Positions 1 to 8,184 of a stretch of DNA of 64,000 nt are shown piece after piece; position 1 is the stretch's first letter; the number at the start of each line of letters is the position of its first letter. Location: assembly GCF_010671605.1 (NCBI RefSeq), contig NZ_JAABOO010000003.1:747993-811992 (forward strand), in the 5' to 3' direction. The translations under genes were made by a program, and so were the position numbers. This stretch comes from Leptobacterium flavescens. GTDB taxonomy: Bacteria; Bacteroidota; Bacteroidia; Flavobacteriales; Flavobacteriaceae. The notes under the pieces are model-generated. The model was given only the letters and a program-made list of their open reading frames with translations, had not been told where the DNA came from and did not search any database.

Positions 1-14
1 AAGCAAAAATAAAT

Positions 15-38
15 AATTATTTGATATATCAAATAATT
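15..38. repeat. 24-bp perfect palindrome
   Basis: A perfect self-complementary sequence, A/T-rich, centred on TTTGATATATCAAA, lies about 160 bases beyond the stop codon of the DtxR-family gene. It has no adjacent T-run, so it does not look like a simple terminator. It could be an operator for a gene to the left of the window or chance in A/T-rich DNA. The rest of positions 1-194 shows no gene I can support. Confidence 0.5.
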
Positions 39-194
39 GCGCTGAATAATTTTAATTACATCAATTTGAAACAGTAAATTCCGGAGGAGAAGTTTTCTAT
101 TAAATTATATAAACCTGTTGTGTGGGGGTACTATAATATTATCCTTAACCAAATAAGGGTAGCAGTGTTTCTTGTAAGCTCCTATCTTTTTAAG

Positions 195-863
195 TTATGA
201 ACTTGATTCATTGGTTTCGACATAAAGATTAGCTGCCATTTTATGCGACATTTTAAGCTGTTTTGTATTGATGTCGATATCCAGTAAACCATCAAAAGGT
301 TCCTTATGCTGTATGGTGAATTTTGTACCAATAGCTATATGCTGTTTGTCCAAATATTGCAGAAAACTTGATGAAGTATCTTTTACACCGATAATCACAC
401 CGCTATCTCCCGGCTTGCATTTTGAGAGCAGAGATTTGTTCTTTTTCTCAAGGTTTCCGTTCTTATCCGGAATAGGATCGCCATGCGGATCATTTTTGGG
501 ATAACCCAGCAATTTGTCGATAGAGTCTATGAGCTTTTCACTTTTTATATGCTCCAGCTGCTCTGCAACCTCGTGTACTTCATCCCATTTAAAACCCAGG
601 TGTTCCGCTAAAAACAATTCCCATAAACGGTGTTTCCTCACAATGTTCAGCGCTTGCTTTCTTCCGTTCTCCGTCAATCGTACACCATAATATTTCTGAT
701 AATCGACTAAATTTTTATCTGCCAGCTTTTTGATCATTTCTGTCACCGATGCAGCTTTGGCCTGTAATTGCTCGGAAAGATTGCTTGTAGCTACTCCTGC
801 TTCACCTTCTTGTTCCAGGTGAAATATCGCTTTTAAGTAATTCTCTTCAGACTGTGTAAACAT
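195..863 (-). CDS. DtxR/MntR-family metal-dependent transcriptional repressor
   Basis: This is a metal-sensing repressor of 222 residues from the chosen start. The N-terminal winged helix (about 1-70, beginning MFTQSEENYLKAIFHLEQ) and the metal-binding/dimerisation helices with His and Glu residues (about 70-135, including HRLWELFLAEHLG and EVAEQLEHI) are typical of the family. The C-terminal part (about 150-215) looks like the FeoA/SH3-like domain. An upstream Met at 884 is possible, but it overlaps a TATTTTTG promoter element on this strand (882-889), so 863 is preferred. The gene is divergent from a TonB receptor with a TTAGG-N4-CCTAA palindrome between them. Whether it senses Fe(II) or Mn(II) cannot be told from the sequence. 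Confidence 0.9.
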   Translation of the reverse strand: MFTQSEENYLKAIFHLEQEGEAGVATSNLSEQLQAKAASVTEMIKKLADKNLVDYQKYYGVRLTENGRKQALNIVRKHRLWELFLAEHLGFKWDEVHEVAEQLEHIKSEKLIDSIDKLLGYPKNDPHGDPIPDKNGNLEKKNKSLLSKCKPGDSGVIIGVKDTSSSFLQYLDKQHIAIGTKFTIQHKEPFDGLLDIDINTKQLKMSHKMAANLYVETNESSS

Positions 864-881
864 AAGATCCGTATAAAAACA

Positions 882-889
882 CAAAAATA
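882..889 (-). promoter_or_regulatory. Putative -7 element of the DtxR-family gene
   Basis: TATTTTTG on the reverse strand matches the Bacteroidota -7 consensus TAnnTTTG and lies about 20 bases before the preferred start codon at 863. No clear -33 TTG was found. Confidence 0.4.
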
Positions 890-914
890 CATTTTATTAA
901 TTAAAATTAAATTA

Positions 915-928
915 TTAGGTTTGCCTAA
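915..928. promoter_or_regulatory. DtxR-type operator overlapping the TonB-receptor promoter
   Basis: TTAGGTTTGCCTAA is a perfect inverted repeat TTAGG-N4-CCTAA, resembling the half-sites of DtxR/IdeR/MntR operators. The near-symmetry extends outwards for about a dozen A/T bases on each side. The internal TAGGTTTG (916-923) matches the Bacteroidota -7 element for the receptor gene starting at 990. Repressor binding would therefore cover the promoter directly. Assignment to the neighbouring DtxR-family protein is inference from position and symmetry. Confidence 0.7.
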
Positions 929-989
929 ATTTTAATTTTAATAACCCTTAGCTTTAATTTTAATCAATCTTTAAGCTGAGGCTGAAACG

Positions 990-3344
990 ATGAAAACGCT
1001 ATATTTTATTTTACTTTTTTCTTTTTCCATGCTATCAGCCCAGGAAAAAGAAGCTGTTGTTTATGGATCTATCACCTCAAAAGGAGAAACTGTTCCTTTC
1101 GCCAATGTATATGTAAAGGGAGGAACGTTGGGAACCACGGCCTCCGCAGATGGGAAATATGAATTAAGAATTCCCCCGGGTACCGTTACACTTGTTGTAC
1201 AGGCCCAGGGATTTCGTTCACAAACTAAAGAAATTCATTTGGCCGAAGGCGACTCCCAAAAAATAGATTTTGTCCTGATCGAAGATATTCTGGGACTGGA
1301 AGAAGTTATCATAAGTGCTACCCGAAACCGTGTTGAACGTAAAACGGCACCTGTCGTGGTTTCTTCAATAAAACCCAAGTTACTCTCAGCAACGCAGTCG
1401 CTTACTTTAGCTGATGGGTTGAACTTTGCACCCGGAGTGAGGGTAGAGACTAACTGCCAGAATTGCGGTTTTACCCAGGTGCGTCTCAATGGGTTAGATG
1501 GAGCTTATACACAGGTATTGCTTAATAGCCGGCCGGTGTTTACTTCGCTTTTGGGAGTATACGGATTAGAACAGATCCCGGTTAATATCATTGAGCGTGT
1601 TGAAGTGGTACGCAGTGGTGGTTCTGCTTTGTTTGGCTCTAATGCCATAGCCGGTACGATAAATATTATAACAAAGGACCCTGTTTTGAACACATGGGAA
1701 TTTGGGAGTAATCTCGCTTTGATAGACGGGGATGCGCTGGATAGAAATGTAAATTTCAATATATCTACAGTTGCCGATGATCTGAATAGTGGTGCAACTC
1801 TGTTTGGATCCTATCGCAATCGTGAAGCGTATGATGCAAATGATGATGGTTTTACCGAAATAGTTGAGTTACGTAATACTACCGTGGGAGGAAAAGCCTT
1901 TCTAAAGCCTAATGAAAGAAGCAGAGTGTCTGTAAATCTAAATGCCATAAGGGAGTATCGCCGTGGCGGAGATCGTCTTGACCTGGCACCTCAGTTTACT
2001 GATATTACGGAAGAGCTGGATCATGATACCTTTATCGGAGGTGCGGATTATGAGTTAAACAGTAAAGATTATTCTAACAAAATTCAATTATATACCTCGG
2101 CCTCTTTTACAGATAGAGATAGTTACTATGGTGGTCTGGGAGGCAGTCGAACACGTCAGGACAGTATTTTGGCCAACAATGCTTTCGGAACTACTAAAGA
2201 TCTCGCTTTAGTGAACGGAGCACAGTTTACTAAAACATTTAAGAATAAGGATGTCCTCACCACTGGTATTGAATACATCTATACGGCCACTGAAGATCAA
2301 ATACCGGGATATAACAGATTGATAGATCAAAGTGTGAATAATGTTGGAGGATATGTTCAGTACGAATGGAAACCTACTGATAAATTTATCCTTTTGGCCG
2401 GTACCCGATTGGACAATGTGGGTGTAAGCGGAGATTATACTATTGGAGGGATATCAAGGGGCGTAGATGTGAATCAAACTGTATTTTCTCCTCGTTTGAC
2501 ATTATCTTATCAGTTTACCGAAAATTTCCGCTTCAGAGGAGGATATGCCCGTGGTTTTAGAGCTCCTCAGGCTTTTAATGAAGACCTGCATATTTCCAGT
2601 GTGGGAGGGGAGCCGCAGTTTGTGATCTTATCTGATGATCTGGACACAGAATTCTCAGACGCATTCACAGGGTCGTTTAATTACTCAAAAAATATAGATC
2701 TGTTACAAATGGATTTTTTACTGGAGGGATTTTATACCACCCTGGAAAACCCTTTTACTTTGGTAAGCACCGGAGCAGTGCTGGAAAACGGATCTATACT
2801 GGAAGAGGTACGCAATGGTTCTGCTGCCAGGGTGTTTGGAGTTAATTTTGAAGTTGGGGTCTCACCTACCACTGAATGGCAATTTCAATTAGGAGGTACT
2901 TTACAGCGCACCGAATATAAAGAACCACAGGTTCTTTTTGAAAGTGACGGAACTCCGGGCGAAAGCGACGTTGCAGTGGATGAGTTTGTACGTAACCCCA
3001 ATGTCTATGGTTATTTAAATGCTTCATGGATCCCTTCGGAAGCCTTTAATGTTGACCTGACCGGAACGTATACGGGAACTATGATCGTTCCAAGAGTCAT
3101 TAGTGAAACAGGCTTTTTAGAACTCAACGATGTTCAGAGCTTTTTTGATCTTAATATAAAGTTAGAGTCCCATTTTCACTTGAATGAAAATTTGATGGTT
3201 ACGGTCTCCGGAGGTGTTAAAAATATTTTTAACAGCTATCAGGATGATTTTGAAATAGGACCGACAAGAGATTCGGATTATATTTATGGGCCCAATGCTC
3301 CGAGAACGGTCTTTCTGGGTCTGAAATTTGGAAAAATACATTAA
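990..3344 (+). CDS. TonB-dependent outer-membrane receptor, probably for a metal ligand
   Basis: This 784-residue outer-membrane receptor imports a ligand with TonB energy. It has a signal peptide (MKTLYFILLFSFSMLSAQ), a carboxypeptidase-like regulatory domain (about 22-95), a plug domain (about 105-230, with IIERVEVVRSGGSALFGSNA) and a beta-barrel ending in LGLKFGKIH. An NCQNCG motif near residue 155 in the plug gives a CxxC pair, unusual for siderophore receptors and possibly metal-related. It lies behind a DtxR-type operator and is followed 22 bases later by a thioredoxin-like gene, probably co-transcribed. The transported ligand is not known; iron, manganese or another metal complex is inferred from the regulator. 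Confidence 0.88.
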   Translation: MKTLYFILLFSFSMLSAQEKEAVVYGSITSKGETVPFANVYVKGGTLGTTASADGKYELRIPPGTVTLVVQAQGFRSQTKEIHLAEGDSQKIDFVLIEDILGLEEVIISATRNRVERKTAPVVVSSIKPKLLSATQSLTLADGLNFAPGVRVETNCQNCGFTQVRLNGLDGAYTQVLLNSRPVFTSLLGVYGLEQIPVNIIERVEVVRSGGSALFGSNAIAGTINIITKDPVLNTWEFGSNLALIDGDALDRNVNFNISTVADDLNSGATLFGSYRNREAYDANDDGFTEIVELRNTTVGGKAFLKPNERSRVSVNLNAIREYRRGGDRLDLAPQFTDITEELDHDTFIGGADYELNSKDYSNKIQLYTSASFTDRDSYYGGLGGSRTRQDSILANNAFGTTKDLALVNGAQFTKTFKNKDVLTTGIEYIYTATEDQIPGYNRLIDQSVNNVGGYVQYEWKPTDKFILLAGTRLDNVGVSGDYTIGGISRGVDVNQTVFSPRLTLSYQFTENFRFRGGYARGFRAPQAFNEDLHISSVGGEPQFVILSDDLDTEFSDAFTGSFNYSKNIDLLQMDFLLEGFYTTLENPFTLVSTGAVLENGSILEEVRNGSAARVFGVNFEVGVSPTTEWQFQLGGTLQRTEYKEPQVLFESDGTPGESDVAVDEFVRNPNVYGYLNASWIPSEAFNVDLTGTYTGTMIVPRVISETGFLELNDVQSFFDLNIKLESHFHLNENLMVTVSGGVKNIFNSYQDDFEIGPTRDSDYIYGPNAPRTVFLGLKFGKIH

Positions 3345-3366
3345 AAACTAATGAATATTTAGAGTT

Positions 3367-3843
3367 ATGTATAGAAAACACTTGATTTCTTTCTGCGTTG
3401 TTCTCCTGCTGGGATACATTGGGATGGGGCAAGAGAAAGGCGTGAACTGGCTTAGTTTTGAACAACTTGAGGATTCCCTGGCCGTAAAGCCCAAAAAAGT
3501 CCTTATCGATTTTTATGCAGACTGGTGTGTTTACTGTAAAAAAATGGAAAAGGTGGCATTTCGTGATCCGGATGTTGTCTCCAGGTTGAATAATGATTAC
3601 TATGTGGTAAAGATGGATGCCGAGACAACCGATACGATTTCATTTGGTGGTGGCAATTACCGCAATAAACAATTGGGAAAGAAAAGAAGACCGACCCATG
3701 AAATTGCGTTGCTATTGGCATCGCGAAAAGGTTATCCTTTTTCTTTACCGGCAGTTGTTATTCTCAATGAAAAGTTTGAAATAACCGCAAGATATTTTGA
3801 ATACCTGTCTCCGGCAAAGCTGATGGAGGTTATAAATGAGTAA
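3367..3843 (+). CDS. Exported thioredoxin-like protein
   Basis: This is a 158-residue thioredoxin-fold protein with an N-terminal signal sequence (hydrophobic up to about residue 21). The redox motif WCVYCK is at about residues 52-57, after VLIDFYADW, in the pattern of thioredoxin_7/DsbD-gamma-like domains. It should act in the periplasm on disulfides. It lies 22 bases after the TonB receptor and probably shares its promoter, suggesting a role in maturing the CxxC-containing receptor or in handling the metal; this link is inference. Confidence 0.85.
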   Translation: MYRKHLISFCVVLLLGYIGMGQEKGVNWLSFEQLEDSLAVKPKKVLIDFYADWCVYCKKMEKVAFRDPDVVSRLNNDYYVVKMDAETTDTISFGGGNYRNKQLGKKRRPTHEIALLLASRKGYPFSLPAVVILNEKFEITARYFEYLSPAKLMEVINE

Positions 3844-3949
3844 TTTTTAATTACTGCTATTTTTTTGCCCATAGTTCTACTTCTACTATTAGATCTTCTC
3901 TAAGTGAGAGGCAAATAAAGCGATTGGTCATTTCGTGTATTTTTCTTTA

Positions 3950-4327
3950 TCAGGAAATGCATCTCTCACATGTTCCCTTTAGCATTATTTCTACTGAATT
4001 TATTTGACGGTTTGAAATAGACGGAACGGGAATTTCCATAGACAGACACTCTATTGTACCACAATCCGTACATTGAAAGTGTGGATGTGTATCGGTGTGT
4101 TTGGTAGCTGAACAACCGTTACATTTTGCATACCATCGTAACCCATTGCTATCATTAAAAGAATGAACAACACCACTTTGCTCCAATCTGTCAAGAATGC
4201 GGTAAACTGTAGTTTTGTTCATCTGAGTGCTTAAACGATTGGTTAGATCAACAACAGATAAAGCTTCATTTTTTTGTTCAAATAAATTAATTAAGGTTTC
4301 AACCTTTTTAGTTTTTCTTCTGATCAT
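3950..4327 (-). CDS. Fur-family metal-dependent repressor (Fur or Zur type)
   Basis: The product is 125 residues from the chosen start MIRRKTKKVETLINLF. It has the Fur winged helix (NKTTVYRILDRLEQSGVVH, about 42-60) and two CxxC pairs typical of the structural zinc site (CTDC near 88-91 and CERC near the C-terminus). A Met ten codons upstream, at 4357, lies inside a palindromic operator (4341-4357), so the 4327 start is preferred. It is divergent from a MerC-like gene. The operator form TGCAAC-N3-GTTGCA and the MerC neighbour make zinc plausible, but iron or another metal is not excluded. Confidence 0.87.
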   Translation of the reverse strand: MIRRKTKKVETLINLFEQKNEALSVVDLTNRLSTQMNKTTVYRILDRLEQSGVVHSFNDSNGLRWYAKCNGCSATKHTDTHPHFQCTDCGTIECLSMEIPVPSISNRQINSVEIMLKGTCERCIS

Positions 4328-4340
4328 GTCAATAAAATTA

Positions 4341-4357
4341 ATGCAACTTAGTTGCAT
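4341..4357. promoter_or_regulatory. Palindromic operator between the Fur-family and MerC-like genes
   Basis: ATGCAACTTAGTTGCAT is an inverted repeat with 7-base arms and a 3-base centre. On the forward strand TTG (4352-4354) inside it is spaced 17 bases from TACATTTG (4372-4379), a good Bacteroidota promoter pair for the MerC-like gene. On the reverse strand TAATTTTG (4361-4368) could serve the repressor gene. The palindrome is thus placed to control both directions, presumably by the Fur-family protein. Confidence 0.68.
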
Positions 4358-4371
4358 TTACAAAATTACAT

Positions 4372-4379
4372 TACATTTG
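4372..4379 (+). promoter_or_regulatory. -7 promoter element of the MerC-like gene
   Basis: TACATTTG fits TAnnTTTG, with TTG at 4352-4354 as the -33 element at a 17-base spacing. The transcript would have a leader of about 60 bases. Confidence 0.5.
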
Positions 4380-4447
4380 TTAAGAATTAGTTTTCTATGT
4401 CTTGTCAGACTTTGATGTATCATAATTAAAAGTTTAAATTATAAAAA

Positions 4448-4858
4448 ATGGCATTAACAAAAGTAATTGCAAAATCAGATTGGGTAGGTATCATTGCAAG
4501 CGGACTATGTTTACTGCATTGTCTGGCAACCCCGTTTCTGTTTGCGGTGTATGCAAATGTCGGCTCCCATGAAGAGACCCATCCGTTTTGGTGGGGGCTT
4601 CTGGATATTGCTTTTTTGCTTCTCTCATTTTTTGCAGTGTATTGGTCAATACGAACTACATCCAAAGCATGGATTAAATATGCCTTCGGATTCTCATGGT
4701 TTTTGTTGTTGTTGATCGTGGTGAATGAGAAATTGGAATTATGGCATTTGCCGGAAGAAGTCATTTATCCCCTGACAATAGTTTTAATCGCGCTTCACTT
4801 TTATAATCATCGTTATTGTCATTGTGACCATAAGGGATGTTGTGTTAGCAATCAATAG
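4448..4858 (+). CDS. MerC-like inner-membrane protein
   Basis: This is a 136-residue membrane protein with the MerC-domain layout. The early SGLCLLHCLATPFLF segment (about 18-32) carries the paired cysteines, and four hydrophobic segments follow. The C-terminus is rich in metal ligands (NHRYCHCDHKGCC). In MerC proteins the membrane cysteines bind and pass on Hg(II), but in Bacteroidota such genes often lie next to Fur-family regulators without mercury genes, as here. Transport or sensing of zinc or another divalent ion is therefore a reasonable inference. It is divergent from the Fur-family gene and shares its operator. Confidence 0.78.
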   Translation: MALTKVIAKSDWVGIIASGLCLLHCLATPFLFAVYANVGSHEETHPFWWGLLDIAFLLLSFFAVYWSIRTTSKAWIKYAFGFSWFLLLLIVVNEKLELWHLPEEVIYPLTIVLIALHFYNHRYCHCDHKGCCVSNQ

Positions 4859-4951
4859 ATCAAATTTAAGGATCGTTAGATCCCCAGGGAAAGCTTTACA
4901 AAGAAAACCATATTTGCACAGCAAATATTGACTTTTTTGCACCCCTCATAT

Positions 4952-4969
4952 CGAAGTGTAAACACTTCG
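4952..4969. terminator. Short hairpin downstream of the MerC-like gene
   Basis: CGAAGTG-TAAA-CACTTCG is a perfect 7-bp stem with a 4-base loop. No T-run follows on the forward strand, so termination is uncertain; it may be a processing or mRNA-end structure. Confidence 0.3.
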
Positions 4970-4983
4970 TCTGGAAGCACAAA

Positions 4984-5011
4984 AAAACCTCTTGAATTTT
5001 CAAGAGGTTTT
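4984..5011 (-). terminator. Intrinsic terminator of the initiator tRNA gene
   Basis: A perfect 13-bp stem (AAAACCTCTTGAA paired with TTCAAGAGGTTTT) with a 2-base loop lies 6 bases past the tRNA 3' end. On the reverse strand it runs into seven T residues, the classic form of an intrinsic terminator. Confidence 0.85.
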
Positions 5012-5016
5012 CTTTG

Positions 5017-5089
<73 letters not shown>

Positions 5090-5268
5090 ATATCGGACTG
5101 CAAATATACAACCATTTTTAAATTTGACAAGGCATTACAGCTATAAAAATAGCTTTAAAGAGTTTTTTGTTTCTTCCTTCTTGTTTTTCAGGAATTTATA
5201 AAGCGGGAATTTTTTCATTCTTTTCTCCTCGTTTAATTTCATTACATTTAAATGCTAAAACTTAAACT

Positions 5269-6636
5269 TTGGAAATAATCAACGACTTTCTTAAAAGCCT
5301 GATCCCTTATGCTGAGTGGCTCATGCTTTTTTTTGTGATCGGAGGGGGGATCTACCTCGTATTTTTATCAAAAGGCTTTCCGTACCGTAATTTTGTCCAC
5401 GCTATTAGAGTGGTTTCGGGAAAATACGACAAGTCAGATGATCCGGGGGCTATCAGTCACCTGCAGGCCCTGTCTTCTGCAGTAGCAGCAACAGTGGGCC
5501 TTGGAAATATTTCCGGAGTAGCCATCGCCATCTATAACGGAGGCCCCGGAGTGGTTTTCTGGATGTGGCTCACCGCCCTTATCGGGATGTGTATTAAGTT
5601 TTATTCCTGCGGCCTCTCGATCATGTACCGGGAAAAAGGAGAAGACGGGAAGTTCCTGGCCGGCCCCATGTATTATATCACTTCCGGAATGGGGAAGAAG
5701 GCAGGTTCCCTGGCTTATTTCTTCTGTATTGCCGGACTCGTTGGTTTCCTGGGCGTGTTTACCGTTAATCAGTTTACCCAGACCTTTATGAATGTAGTGG
5801 AGCCCAACAGTACGATTGCTGCCCTGGGCGATTTTAACTGGAAACTCACTATCGGGATCCTGCTTTCCGTATTGACATCGCTCGTGATCTTTGGTGGCTT
5901 GAAAAAGATCGCAAAAGTGGCAACTGCCATTGTTCCCTTTATGGTACTGCTGTATTTTATAGCGGTAATCGTTATTATGGCTACAAATTCCGAAAATATA
6001 CTTCCGTCCTTTAAACTTATTTTTAGCGAGGCGTTTAATTTTAAAACAGCTTTCCAGGGTGGTTTCTGGGGACTGGTGATCCTCGGGGTGCGCAGGGCGG
6101 TATTCTCTAATGAATCCGGTTTGGGAAGTGCACCCATGTATCATGGGCAATCCCGTACAAAAGAACCGGTACAGGAAGGCCTGGTAGCTATGCTGGGGCC
6201 TTTTATAGATACCATTATTGTTTGTACCCTTACGGCTATTACCATCATTATTAGCGGGGCTTACCTGGAAGCGGAAAGCAACGGGATCGTGATGACCCTT
6301 ATTGCCTTTAAAAAGTCGCTTTTCGGTTATGGGGATGTATTGCTGATGTTTATCGTAGCAGCTTTTGCGCTGTCTACTCTCTTTACATATTCCTATTACG
6401 GAACGCGATGCCTGAGTTTCCTTTCCAATGTCAAAATAGGAAAGTGGTTCAATATCTATTATGTGGCTACTATCACCTTTGCAGCCGTGGCATCTGTCGA
6501 TCTTGTACTGAACCTGATCGATCTGGCCTATGCCCTTATGTGTATCCCGAATATGATCGCGGTCATTTATCTGGCTCCCCAGGTCAATGCATCGGTTAAG
6601 AGCTATGTTGCCAGGCTGAAAAACGGAGAAATCTAA
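5269..6636 (+). CDS. AGCS-family sodium:alanine symporter
   Basis: This 455-residue polytopic inner-membrane protein imports alanine or a similar small amino acid with Na+. Family motifs are present: HLQALSSAVAATVGLGNISG (about 65-84), GPMYYI and RRAVFSNESGLGSAPM (about 276-291). The reading frame has a stop two codons before position 5269 and no early ATG, so TTG at 5269 is chosen; it keeps the first membrane helix, which a start at Met17 would damage. It stands alone, upstream of era. Confidence 0.9.
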   Translation: MEIINDFLKSLIPYAEWLMLFFVIGGGIYLVFLSKGFPYRNFVHAIRVVSGKYDKSDDPGAISHLQALSSAVAATVGLGNISGVAIAIYNGGPGVVFWMWLTALIGMCIKFYSCGLSIMYREKGEDGKFLAGPMYYITSGMGKKAGSLAYFFCIAGLVGFLGVFTVNQFTQTFMNVVEPNSTIAALGDFNWKLTIGILLSVLTSLVIFGGLKKIAKVATAIVPFMVLLYFIAVIVIMATNSENILPSFKLIFSEAFNFKTAFQGGFWGLVILGVRRAVFSNESGLGSAPMYHGQSRTKEPVQEGLVAMLGPFIDTIIVCTLTAITIIISGAYLEAESNGIVMTLIAFKKSLFGYGDVLLMFIVAAFALSTLFTYSYYGTRCLSFLSNVKIGKWFNIYYVATITFAAVASVDLVLNLIDLAYALMCIPNMIAVIYLAPQVNASVKSYVARLKNGEI

Positions 6637-6667
6637 CTTAAGAGCCGGTTAAATGAACGGATAGTAC

Positions 6668-6675
6668 TACCTTTG
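6668..6675 (+). promoter_or_regulatory. -7 promoter element of era
   Basis: TACCTTTG matches TAnnTTTG and lies 15 bases before the ATG at 6691. A -33 TTG is not obvious. The TTG at 6673, within this element, would otherwise be read as an upstream start of the same frame, so the element helps fix the era start. Confidence 0.5.
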
Positions 6676-6690
6676 CGGCAAAATGAATAT

Positions 6691-7572
6691 ATGCATAAAG
6701 CCGGTTTTGTAAATATCATAGGAAACCCCAATGTGGGGAAATCTACTTTAATGAATGCGTTTGTAGGGGAGAAATTATCTATTATCACCTCCAAGGCACA
6801 AACCACCAGACACAGGATCCTCGGAATTGTAAATGGTGATGATTTTCAGGTGGTACTTTCAGATACCCCCGGAATTATCAAACCGGCCTATGAACTTCAG
6901 GAATCCATGATGGATTTTGTAAAGTCGGCTTTTGAAGATGCAGATCTGCTGATCTATATGGTAGAGATCGGAGAAAAAGAATTGAAGGACGAAGCCTTTT
7001 TCAATAAGATCAAGAAATCCTCCGTTCCCGTACTCCTCTTACTGAATAAAATTGATACTTCTTCCCAGGAAGTGCTGGAAGAGCAGATACAACTTTGGAA
7101 GGAGAAACTTCCCGAAGTAGAGATCTATCCTATTTCTGCCTTGCAGAACTTTAATGTGAAGGAAGTATTTAACAGGATCATAGAATTATTGCCGGAATCT
7201 CCTGCATTCTATCCCAAAGACCAGCTTACCGATAAGCCGGAGCGTTTTTTTGTAAATGAGACCATCAGAGAAAAGATCCTTCTTAATTATAAAAAGGAGA
7301 TCCCTTATGCGGTAGAGGTGGAGACGGAAGAGTTTTTTGAGGAAGAAAAGATCATCAGGATCCGTTCGGTCATTATGGTGGAGAGAGATACCCAAAAGGG
7401 GATCATTATCGGACATAAAGGAGCAGCTCTGAAAAAAGTAGGGATGCAGGCCCGGGAAGATCTGGAAAAGTTCTTCGGAAAGCAGATCCATATAGAACTC
7501 TATGTTAAGGTCAATAAGAACTGGCGTTCCAATGCCAATCAGCTAAAGCGATTTGGCTATAATCAGAAATAA
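6691..7572 (+). CDS. era: GTPase Era
   Basis: Era is an essential GTPase that binds 16S rRNA and assists 30S subunit assembly. The product is 293 residues from the ATG at 6691. The G domain shows GNPNVGKST (G1), QTTRHR (G2), DTPG (G3) and NKID (G4). The KH domain carries GHKGAALKKVG near residue 245. A longer frame from TTG at 6673 exists but overlaps the promoter element, so it is rejected. The length is normal for the family. Confidence 0.96.
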   Translation: MHKAGFVNIIGNPNVGKSTLMNAFVGEKLSIITSKAQTTRHRILGIVNGDDFQVVLSDTPGIIKPAYELQESMMDFVKSAFEDADLLIYMVEIGEKELKDEAFFNKIKKSSVPVLLLLNKIDTSSQEVLEEQIQLWKEKLPEVEIYPISALQNFNVKEVFNRIIELLPESPAFYPKDQLTDKPERFFVNETIREKILLNYKKEIPYAVEVETEEFFEEEKIIRIRSVIMVERDTQKGIIIGHKGAALKKVGMQAREDLEKFFGKQIHIELYVKVNKNWRSNANQLKRFGYNQK

Positions 7573-7605
7573 TTTTTGCGATAGTAGGTGTACTGCTTAC
7601 GAGAT

Positions 7606-8133
7606 CTATGATTGATTTCCGTTTTTTAAAACCTCTTTCATAAAACTGTAAAGCTCCTGCATCTGGGGTTTGCCTTTGGCTTTTCCCATCCTTCCGAAGA
7701 GGTACAGTGTAAACCACATGATTACCATAAATATCATGGCAGCTACCTGAATGCCATAGGATTGTTCCAGCGACCAGTTAGAATAAGCCCAGATCCCGAA
7801 AATAACAAAGAGGGTAGCCAGCCCGAAGTGAAGGAACATAAAAAAGGTCCACAGCGAAGGATTGGGGCCAAAAAGCCCGTATAATCTGCTTCCGCCACCG
7901 TCGGATTCATTGATCTCAAGCTGAAGCTGAGGCGACCAGAAATGGGCCTTTTCTTCCCCGAACTTGATAAAAATATGATCATCTATCCGTTTCAGCCTGT
8001 AATTCTCACCTTTTGTATGCTCAAAAGCCTGCAGCACATTTTCCTTCGGATCGGAGAGCTCCAGTTGAAAGCGGGGTCTCAGGACAATATCGTTTGATAA
8101 AGTTTTCACGCCTATAAATAATTTGAGAATCAA
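7606..8133 (-). CDS. Conserved membrane protein of unknown function
   Basis: A 175-residue protein with a soluble N-terminal half (about 1-95) and two membrane helices (about 97-120 and 130-150), ending in a charged tail. I do not recognise a named domain. It lies in reverse orientation between era and der, 33 bases beyond era and 51 bases before der. Codon use looks like that of its neighbours. Start at 8133 is the first Met; a shorter start cannot be excluded. Confidence 0.7.
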   Translation of the reverse strand: MILKLFIGVKTLSNDIVLRPRFQLELSDPKENVLQAFEHTKGENYRLKRIDDHIFIKFGEEKAHFWSPQLQLEINESDGGGSRLYGLFGPNPSLWTFFMFLHFGLATLFVIFGIWAYSNWSLEQSYGIQVAAMIFMVIMWFTLYLFGRMGKAKGKPQMQELYSFMKEVLKNGNQS

Positions 8134-8162
8134 GGTAGTGTTTTTTCTTCAGATATAAATAT

Positions 8163-8170
8163 TACCTTTG
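8163..8170 (+). promoter_or_regulatory. -7 promoter element of der
   Basis: TACCTTTG, identical to the element before era, lies 14 bases before the ATG at 8185. No clear -33 TTG. The leader would be very short. Confidence 0.5.
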
Positions 8171-8184
8171 CGCCATCAAAAAAA

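Noticed and set aside
3857-3931. A 24-codon reverse-strand frame (MTNRFICLSLREDLIVEVELWAKK) after the Fur-family gene
   Set aside because: It looks faintly like the tail of a lost gene and has two stops just upstream, but it is too short and unrecognised to be called a gene or pseudogene.
5434-6150. Reverse-strand 238-residue frame inside the AGCS symporter gene
   Set aside because: Shadow frame with no domain pattern; the forward gene is certain.
6673-6690. TTG start giving Era six extra residues
   Set aside because: The bases are part of a TACCTTTG promoter element and the ATG at 6691 fits the family.
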